Translations under genes and position numbers: made by a program
Assembly: GCA_902792495.1 (NCBI GenBank)
Contig: CADBAC010000003.1
Location: forward strand, 1 to 17,418
Source of the DNA: Ruminococcus flavefaciens
Lineage (GTDB): Bacteria > Bacillota > Clostridia > Oscillospirales > Ruminococcaceae
DNA length: 17,418 nt
Direction of reading: 5' to 3'
Notes under the pieces: generated by a model
Seen by the model: the letters and a program-made list of their open reading frames with translations, nothing else
What the model was told of the DNA's origin: nothing
Database searches by the model: none
Shown: positions 7,769-15,004 of the stretch, one piece after another
Layout of the letters: each line of letters begins with the position of its first letter
Position numbering within the stretch: the first letter of the stretch is position 1

Positions 7769-8718
7769 TAAGCAAGCGCCCTTTCAACTATTTCTACAAG
7801 CAGCTTCTTAGCTTCATCCAGGTCGCCGTCAACTGTACAGCCGGCAGCCTTTGCATGGCCGCCGCCGCCAAGATTCTGGCATATCTCGGAAACGTTCACA
7901 TCATAAGCCGAGCGGAAAGAGCATTTGAATACTCCGTCCTCACGCTCACGCATGAGTATACCAACTTCGGTATCTTCAAGCTGTATGGTAAGGGGAGCAA
8001 AGCCTTCCAGCTCTTCCATTGAAACTCCCATTTCCTTCATCATGGCCTGAGTAACGGCAACGATGACCAGCTTTCCGTCCAGTTTCTCCTCCATGAGGTC
8101 GGTTATCTTGCTTTCCAGCATAAGTCTGCCTCTGGATTTGACATCGAACATATACCTGTTTATCCTTGAGAAGTTGATGTCATAGCTTCTCATCATTTCC
8201 GCAGCTATCTCATGGGCACGGGGTGTGGTGCAGTCGTACTTGAAGCAGCCCGAATCGGTAGCTATGCCGGTATAAAGGCACATAGCGCAGTGCTTGGTCA
8301 TACGTATACCCATGAATTTCGCAAGATCGTAGATGATCTCGCAGGCGGCTGTGGCGTCGCCGTGGAGAAGGGTCTTCTCCGCATAGTTCTTGTTTGAGAT
8401 ATGGTGATCTATACAGAGCTGTACCTTATCGCCGTATATCTTCTCGTAATCGCCCATGAGCTTTACATCGGCTATATCTACTGCGATAATGGTCTTAGGC
8501 TCGAAATCCTCACCTGCGCCCGCACTGGTCAGGAAGGCATATCGCTTAGGGAATTCATCGCTGCATACAACACGGCTGCGAATACCTATCTGTGCGAGTA
8601 TATCCTTCAGACCGAATCCTGCACCAATGCAGTCTCCGTCGGGATTGCGGTGGGTAATGATAACTGCGTCCTCACAGTTCCTGAGGAAAGTTTCAGCCTC
8701 GCTGAAGCCTATATACAT
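7768..8718 (-). CDS. nrnA: DHH-family phosphoesterase, NrnA-type oligoribonuclease / pAp phosphatase
   Basis: Predicted to degrade short RNA oligonucleotides to mononucleotides and to dephosphorylate 3'-phosphoadenosine 5'-phosphate, in the cytoplasm with Mn2+. DHH-domain motifs are HRNPDGD (23-29), Asp81 in AVDIAD, and IDHH (103-106). The DHHA1 domain has GGGGHAKAAG at 284-293. The 316-residue length fits NrnA. GGGAGG lies 6 nt before the ATG, and rbfA ends 12 nt upstream. The context between rbfA and truB is the usual one for this gene. pAp activity is inferred from the family; some DHH/DHHA1 relatives act on cyclic dinucleotide products, though they are usually longer. Confidence 0.9.
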   Translation of the reverse strand: MYIGFSEAETFLRNCEDAVIITHRNPDGDCIGAGFGLKDILAQIGIRSRVVCSDEFPKRYAFLTSAGAGEDFEPKTIIAVDIADVKLMGDYEKIYGDKVQLCIDHHISNKNYAEKTLLHGDATAACEIIYDLAKFMGIRMTKHCAMCLYTGIATDSGCFKYDCTTPRAHEIAAEMMRSYDINFSRINRYMFDVKSRGRLMLESKITDLMEEKLDGKLVIVAVTQAMMKEMGVSMEELEGFAPLTIQLEDTEVGILMREREDGVFKCSFRSAYDVNVSEICQNLGGGGHAKAAGCTVDGDLDEAKKLLVEIVERALA

Positions 8719-8730
8719 AGTGTTCCTCCC

Positions 8731-9069
8731 TTAAAGCAGATCGTTCAGCTTTTTGCTGATCTCCGCACTTCTCTCGATAGAATTGTCAGCTACGAATGTC
8801 AGATCGGGGGCTTTGCGCATTTTGAGCCTGTGGAAAAGCTCACGCTTGATAAAGCCCTCGGCGCTTTTGAGTCCCTTGACGGACTCTTTCGCCTTATCCA
8901 TGCCCTGAAAACTTGAGACGTAGATCTTACAGTTTGACATATCGCCCGAAAGCTCGGTCCTGACGATAGTAAGCATCTTATCGATCCTCGGGTCCTTGAG
9001 TTCCCTCAGGATAGCTGTCATTTCTCTTTTTATATCCTCAGCCATACGGCTGTTCTTGAAATTAGGCAT
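8731..9069 (-). CDS. rbfA: Ribosome-binding factor A
   Basis: A 112-residue KH-fold protein that helps mature the 30S subunit by acting near helix 1 of 16S rRNA. The N-terminal pattern R-M-A-E-D-I-K-R-E followed by LRELKDPRID, then ISIV-type strand TIVRTELSGDMSNCKIYVS and the helical RMRKAPDLTFVADNSIE block, match RbfA. Length is typical. An AAAGGA site precedes the ATG. A 5-bp hairpin (9082-9095) overlapping the stop of the upstream acidic-protein gene lies just before it. Confidence 0.93.
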   Translation of the reverse strand: MPNFKNSRMAEDIKREMTAILRELKDPRIDKMLTIVRTELSGDMSNCKIYVSSFQGMDKAKESVKGLKSAEGFIKRELFHRLKMRKAPDLTFVADNSIERSAEISKKLNDLL

Positions 9070-9091
9070 AGTATCCTTTCTCTGACATAGG

Positions 9092-9553
9092 TCAGATATT
9101 CACTGTAAAGCCTCCGCCCTTTGTTTCGGTATGATTATCTGCGGAAGCTTCGTTGTTATCTTCTGTATGTTTCTCCTGATCATTCTGAGACCGGCCTTCC
9201 CCATCGGCTTCAATAGTCTCTTCAAAAAATCCTTCGCCGAAGATCTTGTCCGAAAATGCTTCTTCTTCGGCAGTAAGGCTGTAGTTGGGGATATCGTCGT
9301 CCCCTTCCTCGCCGTAGTATATATCGGCATAGTTGCCGTATTCGGGTTCGAGCTCCACATCACGGACAGGGCGCTCGATGCCCATAAGATCATCCTGTAT
9401 GTCCTCCGGATCGTCGATAGGACTGCATTTGCCCAGAAGGATATTCTTCACAGACTGGAAGAAATAGATATCAATCGGGCCGAAATCCTCCCACGCCAGA
9501 GCTTCATCACAGTATTGCAGCATATCAGCGTTGCTCATTCTGCTGTTTTCCAC
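9092..9553 (-). CDS. Unrecognised acidic protein inside the infB-rbfA cluster (153 aa, GTG start)
   Basis: I cannot assign a family. The N-terminal third (about 1-55) looks folded and helical, with aromatics (ALAWEDFGPIDIYFFQSVKNILLGKC). From about residue 60 it is strongly acidic and tyrosine-rich (LEPEYGNYADIYYGEEGDDD). The last 35 residues are a polar, disorder-prone tail (E/N/D/H/T-rich) ending GGGFTVNI. No signal peptide or membrane segment is present. The start is a GTG preceded at 6 nt by a GGGGGG ribosome binding site; the next in-frame ATG five codons on has no such site. It sits where ribosome-related genes are usual, between infB and rbfA, 22 nt before rbfA, so it is surely co-transcribed. 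A role in ribosome assembly or translation is only an inference from position. Confidence 0.75.
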   Translation of the reverse strand: MENSRMSNADMLQYCDEALAWEDFGPIDIYFFQSVKNILLGKCSPIDDPEDIQDDLMGIERPVRDVELEPEYGNYADIYYGEEGDDDIPNYSLTAEEEAFSDKIFGEGFFEETIEADGEGRSQNDQEKHTEDNNEASADNHTETKGGGFTVNI

Positions 9554-9559
9554 TTTGAT

Positions 9560-9565
9560 CCCCCC
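9560..9565 (-). promoter_or_regulatory. G-rich ribosome binding site deciding a GTG start
   Basis: Six consecutive G on the minus strand, 6 nt before the GTG at 9553. No comparable site precedes the ATG five codons downstream, so GTG is preferred. Confidence 0.5.
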
Positions 9566-9576
9566 ATATACTTATA

Positions 9577-9618
9577 GGTCATCGGTCACGGTGCGGGTCA
9601 TCCCCGCACTTAATGACC
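9577..9618 (-). other. Nested stem-loop between infB and the acidic-protein gene
   Basis: An outer 6-bp stem (GGTCAT / ATGACC) encloses an inner perfect 7-bp hairpin (GTGCGGG / CCCGCAC, 5-nt loop, 9591-9609). No T-run follows on the minus strand, so it does not look like an intrinsic terminator. It lies in the only sizeable gap (78 nt) between infB and the next gene and may be an RNA processing or stability element. Confidence 0.55.
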
Positions 9619-9631
9619 GGGATTATACTTA

Positions 9632-12289
9632 TCAGTCTTCACGATACTCCTCGACGATGTAAGTCTCGAAGATATCGCCTTCCTTAACGTCGCTGAACTT
9701 TTCAAGGCTGATACCGCACTCGTAACCTTCAGCAACTTCCTTGGCGTCTTCCTTGAAACGCTTGAGTCCTGCGATCTTGTCGTCAGCGATAATGATACCG
9801 TCACGTACAACACGAACCTGTGAACCTCTTGTTACCTTGCCGCTCAGGACGTAGCTTCCTGCAACCATACCAACGTTGGATATCTTGTATACCTGACGTA
9901 CCTCGACTCTGCCCTGTTCAACATCTCTGAACTTAGGAGCGAGCATACCCTTCATAGCGGTCGTGATCTCCTCGATAGCATCGTAGATGATACGGTAGAG
10001 GCGGATATCAACACCGTCACGGGCAGCATTTTCAGCAGCAACGGGATCGGGTCTTACGTTGAAGCCGACGATGATAGCGTTTGAAGCGTTAGCGAGCATT
10101 ACGTCGCTTTCCTTGACAGCACCAACTGCGCCGTGGATAACTCTTACTCTTACCTCGTTGTTGGAGAGCTTTTCGAGTGACTGCTTTACAGCCTCAACCG
10201 AGCCCTGAACGTCTGCCTTGACGATGATAGGAAGTTCCTTGATCTCGCCTTCAGCGATCTGGCTGAACAGGTTATCGAGAGTTACCTTGCGGTAAGCGTT
10301 GAACTGCTCCTGCTTCTGCTCATGCTTTCTCTGGTCAACGAGTTCACGGGCAAGTCTCTCATCTTCAACAGCGTTGAAAGTATCGCCTGCGCTCGGAACT
10401 TCTGCAAGACCTGTGATCTCAACAGGAACGGACGGGCCTGCGCTCTTTACGGTTCTGCCCTTGTCGTTTGTCATAACTCTTACACGGCCGACTGCTGTGC
10501 CTGCGATGATAACATCGCCCTGATGGAGAGTACCGTTCTGAACGAGAAGTGTAGCGATAGGGCCTCTGCCCTTGTCGAGTCTTGCTTCGATGACAGTACC
10601 CTTGGCAAGTCTGTCGGGATTAGCCTTGAGTTCCTTTACCTCAGCAACGAGAAGAACGTTTTCAAGGAGGTCATCTATACCCTCGCCTGTCTTGGCTGAT
10701 ACAGGAACGCAGATAACGTCGCCGCCCCATTCTTCACATACGAGGTCATACTTTGTGAGTTCTTCCTTGATACGGTCAGGGTCTGCGCCCTCCTTATCCA
10801 TCTTGTTGATGGCAACTATGATGGAAACGCCTGCTGCCTTAGCGTGGTTGATGGACTCAACTGTCTGAGGCATGATACCGTCGTCAGCGGCAACAACGAG
10901 GATAGCGATATCAGTGATATTTGCACCTCTTGCACGCATTGAAGTGAAAGCTTCATGTCCGGGAGTATCGAGGAAAGTGATGTCCTGGCCGTTGATGTTA
11001 ACCTGATAAGCACCGATGTGCTGAGTGATACCGCCTGCTTCGCCTGCGGCAACGTGAGCGTTTCTGATACGGTCGAGGATAGAAGTCTTACCGTGGTCAA
11101 CGTGTCCCATAACAACAACTACAGGGCAGCGTGGTTCGAGGTTTGTATCGTCATCGTCAGTATCGTCGATAAGACGCTCCTCAATGGTAACGATAACTTC
11201 CTTTTCTACCTTAGCGCCCAGTTCCTCTGCAACGAGAGAAGCTGTATCGAAGTCTATCTCCTGGTTGATGTTAGCCATAACACCGAGACCCATCAGCTTC
11301 TTGATAACATCGGTAGCTGTATGCTTCAGACGTGTAGCAAGTTCGCCCACAGTGATAGTATCGGGGATGAGCACCTTGAGCTGCTGCTTTCTTGCACGCT
11401 CAAGTTCAAGTCTCTTCAGTTTCTCAGCCTCGCTCTCCTTCTTGGAGAACTGCTGACGGTTTCTCTGAGCGGACTTCTGATTTATCTTCTGCTTCTTTGA
11501 AGAATAGTTGTCATTCTTGTGCTTGTTTGAAGCAGCCATCTGGTCGTATCTTTCGTTGTACTTATCGAGGTCAACGTAGCTTCCTCTTGTATCAACGGTA
11601 CGGCGCTGAGTTGAAGTCTGAGCAGTCTCGGAGCTGAATGAAGCGTTGAACTTGGTTCTCTCGCCTCTGTCCTGAGCCTTTGCGGGTTCAGTCTTCTTCT
11701 TATCCTTTTTCTTGTCATGCTTCTTTGGCTGTTCGGCAGTCTTCGGAGCATCTTCCTGCTTTGCAGGCTCTTCCTTCTTAGGCTCAGCCTTCGGAGCTTC
11801 CTCCTGCTTTACAGGTTCTTCCTTCTTAGGTTCAGCCTTCGGAGCTTCTGTCTGCTTCACAGGCTCTTCCTTCTTAGGCTCAGCCTTCGGAGCTTCTGCC
11901 TGCTTTACAGGTGTCTCCTTCTTTGGCTCTGCCTTTGGAGTTTCTTCCTTCTTCACAGGCGCCTCCTTCTTTGCTTCAGTCTTAGCGGAAGCTGCCGGCT
12001 TTTCTGCTTTCTTTGCAGGAGCAGCAGCCTTTTTCTTAGGCTCAGCCTTTGGAGCTTCAGCTTTTTTCGGTTCGGGCTTTGGTTCGTCTTTGGAAGCGAA
12101 ATACTCATCGAGAGTCTTTACTTCATTTGCCTTGGTGTAGTATTCAAGGATGAAATCCATCTCATCTTCAGTAAGAACTGAAGCTGCTTTCTTCTTATTA
12201 TCGCCCTTCTTAGCGAAAAGGTCGATAATATTCTGAGACGGGATATTCAGATCCTTAGCTGCGTCGCTTAATTTTATCTTTTTTGCCAT
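9632..12289 (-). CDS. infB: Translation initiation factor IF-2
   Basis: A GTPase that places initiator fMet-tRNA on the 30S subunit and promotes subunit joining. The order of parts is: N-terminal IF2_N helix bundle (1-54); a long Lys/Glu/Pro/Ala-rich linker (about 65-300) with four 16-residue repeats (117-180); second IF2_N domain (306-362); the G domain with GHVDHGKT (395-402), DTPGH (441-445), NKMD (495-498) and SAK (531-533); then domains II-IV. At 885 residues it is longer than the Bacillus protein because of the linker. The ATG is preceded by GGAGGT at an unusually long 11 nt. A strong promoter-like sequence and an 86-nt gap lie upstream, so infB may also be transcribed independently of rimP-nusA. 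Confidence 0.97.
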   Translation of the reverse strand: MAKKIKLSDAAKDLNIPSQNIIDLFAKKGDNKKKAASVLTEDEMDFILEYYTKANEVKTLDEYFASKDEPKPEPKKAEAPKAEPKKKAAAPAKKAEKPAASAKTEAKKEAPVKKEETPKAEPKKETPVKQAEAPKAEPKKEEPVKQTEAPKAEPKKEEPVKQEEAPKAEPKKEEPAKQEDAPKTAEQPKKHDKKKDKKKTEPAKAQDRGERTKFNASFSSETAQTSTQRRTVDTRGSYVDLDKYNERYDQMAASNKHKNDNYSSKKQKINQKSAQRNRQQFSKKESEAEKLKRLELERARKQQLKVLIPDTITVGELATRLKHTATDVIKKLMGLGVMANINQEIDFDTASLVAEELGAKVEKEVIVTIEERLIDDTDDDDTNLEPRCPVVVVMGHVDHGKTSILDRIRNAHVAAGEAGGITQHIGAYQVNINGQDITFLDTPGHEAFTSMRARGANITDIAILVVAADDGIMPQTVESINHAKAAGVSIIVAINKMDKEGADPDRIKEELTKYDLVCEEWGGDVICVPVSAKTGEGIDDLLENVLLVAEVKELKANPDRLAKGTVIEARLDKGRGPIATLLVQNGTLHQGDVIIAGTAVGRVRVMTNDKGRTVKSAGPSVPVEITGLAEVPSAGDTFNAVEDERLARELVDQRKHEQKQEQFNAYRKVTLDNLFSQIAEGEIKELPIIVKADVQGSVEAVKQSLEKLSNNEVRVRVIHGAVGAVKESDVMLANASNAIIVGFNVRPDPVAAENAARDGVDIRLYRIIYDAIEEITTAMKGMLAPKFRDVEQGRVEVRQVYKISNVGMVAGSYVLSGKVTRGSQVRVVRDGIIIADDKIAGLKRFKEDAKEVAEGYECGISLEKFSDVKEGDIFETYIVEEYRED
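11750..11941 (-). repeat. Four 48-bp tandem repeats coding a 16-residue unit in IF-2
   Basis: Four units of 48 bp encode variants of (A/T)[15 protein letters not shown]. DNA identity between neighbours is high, mostly with single-base differences, so the array is recent or homogenised. More degenerate Ala/Lys/Pro units continue towards the N-terminus. Such arrays can change copy number by slippage without breaking the frame. Confidence 0.9.
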
Positions 12290-12313
12290 AGGCCTTGATT
12301 ACCTCCATTGTTT

Positions 12314-12333
12314 AGCCGCATTTTTCATCGGCT
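12314..12333 (-). other. Hairpin at the predicted 5' end of the infB transcript
   Basis: AGCCG and CGGCT (5 bp, extended by AT/AT past a bulged G) enclose an A-rich loop. It starts at or just after the expected start point of the infB promoter and lies 24 nt before the ATG, so it could act as a stabilising 5' stem. No T-run follows, so it is not a terminator. Confidence 0.4.
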
Positions 12334-12334
12334 G

Positions 12335-12363
12335 ATAATATTCAATTGTACTTTATATCTCAA
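12335..12363 (-). promoter_or_regulatory. Internal promoter upstream of infB
   Basis: On the minus strand TTGAGA, then exactly 17 nt, then TATTAT. Both hexamers match the sigma-A-type consensus at 5 of 6 positions. The predicted transcript would start near 12328, about 38 nt before the infB ATG. It overlaps the intergenic gap after ylxQ, which is free of coding constraint. Confidence 0.7.
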
Positions 12364-12375
12364 CGCATAATGCAG

Positions 12376-12690
12376 TTACGATAAAATGATTTTTCGGAAG
12401 CCCTCTGCGAAGCCTTTGTCAGTGACCGCAATAATGGCTGTTTCTTTTCCGCAGAGTCTGCCGAGATCGGTTTTTGCAAGGGCTGTGCCGTACACGGGAA
12501 CGTTGTACTTTTCCCCGATGAACTCAGCCTCCTTGACAGTTTTTGCCGAAGCGTCACAAGCAGTAAGTATGCAGGCGGCCTTTCCGTCCTTCACGGATTC
12601 ACAGGCGCTGTCGAAGCCTTTTACGGCTTTGCCTGCTCTGAGGCAGATGCCCAGCAGGTCAGATGTTTTCTTCTTCTGATCCGAGTTCAT
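12376..12690 (-). CDS. ylxQ: YlxQ-like L7Ae/L30e-family RNA-binding protein
   Basis: 104 residues of the L7Ae/L30e/S12e family, small alpha/beta proteins that bind kink-turn RNA. Visible features are GICLRAGKAVKGFDSACESV, the core strand AACILTACDAS, and the PVYGTALAKTDLGRLCGK block. It lies between ylxR and infB, the standard place of YlxQ in Gram-positive bacteria. Its start overlaps the end of ylxR by 32 nt; a GAGGTGATGATGA stretch just before the ATG supplies the ribosome binding site. Proposed roles in ribosome or RNase P biology come from the family; the exact target here is unknown. Confidence 0.9.
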   Translation of the reverse strand: MNSDQKKKTSDLLGICLRAGKAVKGFDSACESVKDGKAACILTACDASAKTVKEAEFIGEKYNVPVYGTALAKTDLGRLCGKETAIIAVTDKGFAEGFRKIILS

Positions 12691-12937
12691 TCATCATCAC
12701 CTCGTAAACGCTTTCCTCGATCTTGCATGAGAATGATTTTTCAAGCCTTCTTGCTTTTCTTGCCTTGCTGAGACAATCCGTGCTGCGGCAGATATAAGCG
12801 CCTCTTCCGGGAGCTTTGCCCTTGAAGTCAAGGCTGATCTCGCCTTCGGGAGACTTTACCACACGGATAAGTTCCATTTTCGGCTTCATCTCATTACAGC
12901 CGAGGCACATCCTCATGGGTATCTTTTTCGGCTTCAT
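12659..12937 (-). CDS. ylxR: YlxR-family RNA-binding protein (DUF448)
   Basis: A 92-residue basic protein. The motifs RMCLGC (9-14) and GRGAYIC (44-50), followed by CRSTDC-type spacing and a basic helix (KARKARRLEKSF), define the YlxR family. Cys11, Cys14, Cys50 and Cys55 could form a metal site. YlxR has been described as a nucleic-acid-binding protein and, in Bacillus, as a modulator of RNase P. It begins 2 nt after the nusA stop, with its GAGGAA ribosome binding site inside the last nusA codons, and overlaps ylxQ, so it is tightly coupled on both sides. Confidence 0.93.
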   Translation of the reverse strand: MKPKKIPMRMCLGCNEMKPKMELIRVVKSPEGEISLDFKGKAPGRGAYICRSTDCLSKARKARRLEKSFSCKIEESVYEVMMNELGSEEENI

Positions 12938-12939
12938 AA

Positions 12940-14181
12940 TTATTCCTCAGTCTCAGCTGCGGGAGTTTCTTCCTCCTCAGCAGCAGCAGCTGTTTCGGTC
13001 TCAGCTGTTTCAGCTTCAATTGTTTCAGCGGCTGTATCAGCAGTTTCCTCAGCAGTCTCCTCATCGCTCTCAGGCTTTTCCTGAACGGGAACAACGAAGT
13101 CAGGGCTCATTTCGGGAGCCTCCTCATTTGTAACGCTGTCGAAGCGTGGCTTGATATCGATCTTGAAGCCTGTCAGCTTAGCGGCAAGCTTAGCGTTCTG
13201 GCCCTTGTTGCCGATAGCAAGTGAGAGCTGATTGTTGGGAACGATAACAGTGCAGGTCTTTTCCTCTTCGGAAGTAACGATAGTCTTCAGCACCTCAGCA
13301 GGAGCAAGTGCTCTTGCGATGAATTCTTCTGTGTTCTCGCTCCATGGGATGATATCGATCTTTTCGCCGTTGAGTTCGTTGACGATAGCGGTGATACGTG
13401 AACGCTTTGCACCGATACAAGCGCCTACAGCGTCAACGTTGGGGTCCTTTGACCATACAGCTATCTTTGTTCTTGAACCTGCTTCACGGGAGATGGACTT
13501 CACTTCAACAGTGCCGTCGTATATCTCGGGAACTTCAAGCTCGAAGAGTCTCTTTACCAGATCCTTGTGGGTACGTGAGATCTTTACCACAGGCTTCTTG
13601 TTCTTGCCGATGATGCCTGTGATGTACACCTTAACGGACTGGCCTTCTTCAAGAGTCTCTCCCGGGATCTGCTCATTGCGGAAGAGATAGAGTTCAGTGC
13701 CCTCGTATACCACAGTAACAGTGCCTCTGCCGGGCTCTACCTGTGATACCTTGGCAGTGATACATTCGTGCTCCTTCTGCTCGAACTTGCCCAGCATCTG
13801 CTCACGGTTGATCTCTCTCAGGTCGCCCTTGATGGACTGCTTGGCTGAGAGTGCAGCCATTCTGCCAAGCTTTGAGATATCGATCTCCTTCAGGATAGTG
13901 CCGCCTACCACAGCATTGGGATCAATGGTCCTGGCAACGTCGATATTGACCTCGTTCTCATCGATAGGATAATCGTCGATGATATCCTGAACTATGAACA
14001 TTTCAAATTTCTTGGTCTTGGGATCGATCTCAACTCTGATTCTTTCCTCGCTGTGTGGATAAGCTCTTTTAGCAGCCTTCAGCATAGCTGACTTTACCTT
14101 TTCGATAAGGAGATCGGTCTCGACGCTGTTTTCTTCTCCGAGAGATTCCAGTGCCTTGAAAAAGGCGTTATTCTTGCTCAT
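12940..14181 (-). CDS. nusA: Transcription termination/antitermination factor NusA
   Basis: Binds RNA polymerase and nascent RNA to stimulate pausing and hairpin-dependent termination. From the chosen start the 413-residue protein has the N-terminal polymerase-binding domain (1-130), S1 domain (about 137-203), KH1 (about 233-295, with GACIGAKRSRI) and KH2 (about 303-348, with LAIGNKGQNAKLA). An acidic E/A/T-rich tail covers 349-413. The C-terminal repeats of the E. coli protein are absent, as usual for Firmicutes. The ATG at 14181 is preceded by GGAGG at 11 nt. The frame stays open to 14247, but the extra 22 residues lack family similarity. It follows rimP by 55 nt. A NusA-sensitive leader upstream of rimP may give autoregulation. 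Confidence 0.95.
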   Translation of the reverse strand: MSKNNAFFKALESLGEENSVETDLLIEKVKSAMLKAAKRAYPHSEERIRVEIDPKTKKFEMFIVQDIIDDYPIDENEVNIDVARTIDPNAVVGGTILKEIDISKLGRMAALSAKQSIKGDLREINREQMLGKFEQKEHECITAKVSQVEPGRGTVTVVYEGTELYLFRNEQIPGETLEEGQSVKVYITGIIGKNKKPVVKISRTHKDLVKRLFELEVPEIYDGTVEVKSISREAGSRTKIAVWSKDPNVDAVGACIGAKRSRITAIVNELNGEKIDIIPWSENTEEFIARALAPAEVLKTIVTSEEEKTCTVIVPNNQLSLAIGNKGQNAKLAAKLTGFKIDIKPRFDSVTNEEAPEMSPDFVVPVQEKPESDEETAEETADTAAETIEAETAETETAAAAEEEETPAAETEE

Positions 14182-14236
14182 TGTTGTTAATTCCTCCAGT
14201 ACAGATTTATTATGGTTATTGATACTCGGCGCTGTA

Positions 14237-14710
14237 TCAGAAATCAAGCCAAAGCTTTACAACGGATACATCTGCCAGCGGTATTGTCTTTTCGGTGCCG
14301 TCCTCTTTTATGACGGTGATGCCTTCCTTGTCTGCGCCGACCAGTTCGGCTCTCATTTCCTTTTCGCCGTCAACGGGCTTGAAGAATTTAAGAGTTACCG
14401 TATCGCCCTTGCAGACCTCGAAGTGTTCCTCCTTGACCAGTTCTCTTTCCAGACCTGCCGAACCCACTTCCAGCATATACTGCTGAGGTACGGGGTCAGC
14501 TTCGTCAAGGATGTCGCTTATGGGAGCAGTTGCTCTTTCGCAGTCGTCGATACTGATGCCCTCATCCTGATCGATAAAGACTCTCAGGTACCACATGGCG
14601 CCTTCCTTTTCATAGCACACATCCCACAGGTAATACCCCAGTTCATCGGTGATAGGCTTTATAAGGTCATAGACCTTCTGCTCTGTTCCGCCGAATTTTT
14701 TGAATTTCAT
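14237..14710 (-). CDS. rimP: Ribosome maturation factor RimP
   Basis: 157 residues, needed for assembly of the 30S subunit. The N-terminal domain shows ELGYYLWDVCYEKEG, the loop LRVFIDQDEGISIDDCERATAPIS and VGSAGLERELVKEEHFE (the SPGLERPL-type motif, here SAGLEREL). The C-terminal SH3-like domain ends VKLWLDF. It is the first gene of the rimP-nusA-infB operon. The start used is ATG 14710, with AGGAGAT at a normal distance; a TTG six codons upstream (14728) overlaps that ribosome binding site and is unlikely. A promoter and a terminator-like leader hairpin lie directly upstream. Confidence 0.94.
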   Translation of the reverse strand: MKFKKFGGTEQKVYDLIKPITDELGYYLWDVCYEKEGAMWYLRVFIDQDEGISIDDCERATAPISDILDEADPVPQQYMLEVGSAGLERELVKEEHFEVCKGDTVTLKFFKPVDGEKEMRAELVGADKEGITVIKEDGTEKTIPLADVSVVKLWLDF

Positions 14711-14716
14711 GTCCAC

Positions 14717-14723
14717 ATCTCCT
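14717..14723 (-). promoter_or_regulatory. rimP ribosome binding site
   Basis: AGGAGAT on the minus strand, 6 nt from the ATG at 14710. It lies inside the extension that an upstream TTG start would translate, which argues against that start. It follows the leader hairpin by about 9 nt. Confidence 0.7.
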
Positions 14724-14732
14724 TTCAAAACG

Positions 14733-14757
14733 AAAGACCCGAATTTATCGGGTCTTT
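14733..14757 (-). terminator. Terminator-like hairpin in the rimP-nusA leader (possible attenuator)
   Basis: A perfect 10-bp stem (AAAGACCCGA / TCGGGTCTTT, 5-nt A/T loop). On the minus strand the stem ends in TTT, then CG, then TTTT: an imperfect U-tract. It lies between the rimP promoter and the ribosome binding site, so every rimP-nusA transcript must pass it. An intrinsic terminator with a weak U-tract is the kind that depends on NusA, and NusA-dependent attenuation ahead of rimP-nusA has been reported in Bacillus subtilis. On the plus strand the hairpin is followed by only four T. Confidence 0.6.
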
Positions 14758-14780
14758 TACTTTAACTATCATCATGTAAT

Positions 14781-14809
14781 ATTATACCACGCTTTTTCGG
14801 AAAAATCAA
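14781..14809 (-). promoter_or_regulatory. Promoter of the rimP-nusA-infB operon
   Basis: On the minus strand TTGATT, 17 nt, then a perfect TATAAT, with TGG just before it (extended -10). The start is predicted near 14774, giving a leader of about 64 nt that contains the terminator-like hairpin. Confidence 0.85.
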
Positions 14810-14942
14810 GTGTTTTCGGAAAATTTTTCATACAAAAAGGGATGTTTTTCGCATTGATTTTTTGATGATGCACAATGCATATCCCTGCGGTCTTCCACGC
14901 AAATCAATTTTCAAAATAAAATGTCATGTTACGAATGATTTT

Positions 14943-14965
14943 GTAGGGGCTGCCTTCGGCGGCCC
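14943..14965 (+). repeat. GTAG-footed hairpin repeat 6
   Basis: GTAG plus the stem GGGCTGCC / GGCGGCCC (8 bp with one G-U, loop TTC). It is the left partner of the opposed pair. Confidence 0.75.
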
Positions 14966-14980
14966 TCCTGATTATTGCAA

Positions 14981-15004
14981 GGACTGCCAAAGGCAGCCCC
15001 TACA
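14981..15004 (-). repeat. GTAG-footed hairpin repeat 7
   Basis: The stem GGACTGCC / GGCAGCCC (loop AAA) is followed by CTACA, so the foot is on the minus strand. It is the right partner of the opposed pair and nearly identical in stem to the copy at 17117-17140. Confidence 0.75.

Noticed and set aside
9577..9618. Intrinsic terminator after infB
   Set aside because: No T-run follows the stem on the minus strand and the next gene is closely spaced in the same direction.
9622..9627. TATAAT on the minus strand just after infB as a promoter for the acidic-protein gene
   Set aside because: The hexamer 17 nt upstream has almost no match to a -35, and no extended -10 is present.
11712..12181. Long plus-strand open frames antisense to infB, with repeated F/S/G or L/R-rich protein sequence
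   Set aside because: They are mirror images of the 48-bp repeats and the Lys/Glu/Pro-rich linker of infB. They have no ribosome binding site and simple composition.
14182..14247. Longer nusA start at 14247
   Set aside because: The extra 22 residues overlap the end of rimP and do not resemble NusA; ATG 14181 gives the expected start and has GGAGG upstream.
14156..14779. 207-aa plus-strand frame antisense to rimP
   Set aside because: It overlaps a clearly conserved gene and its promoter, lacks a ribosome binding site, and its protein has no recognisable pattern.
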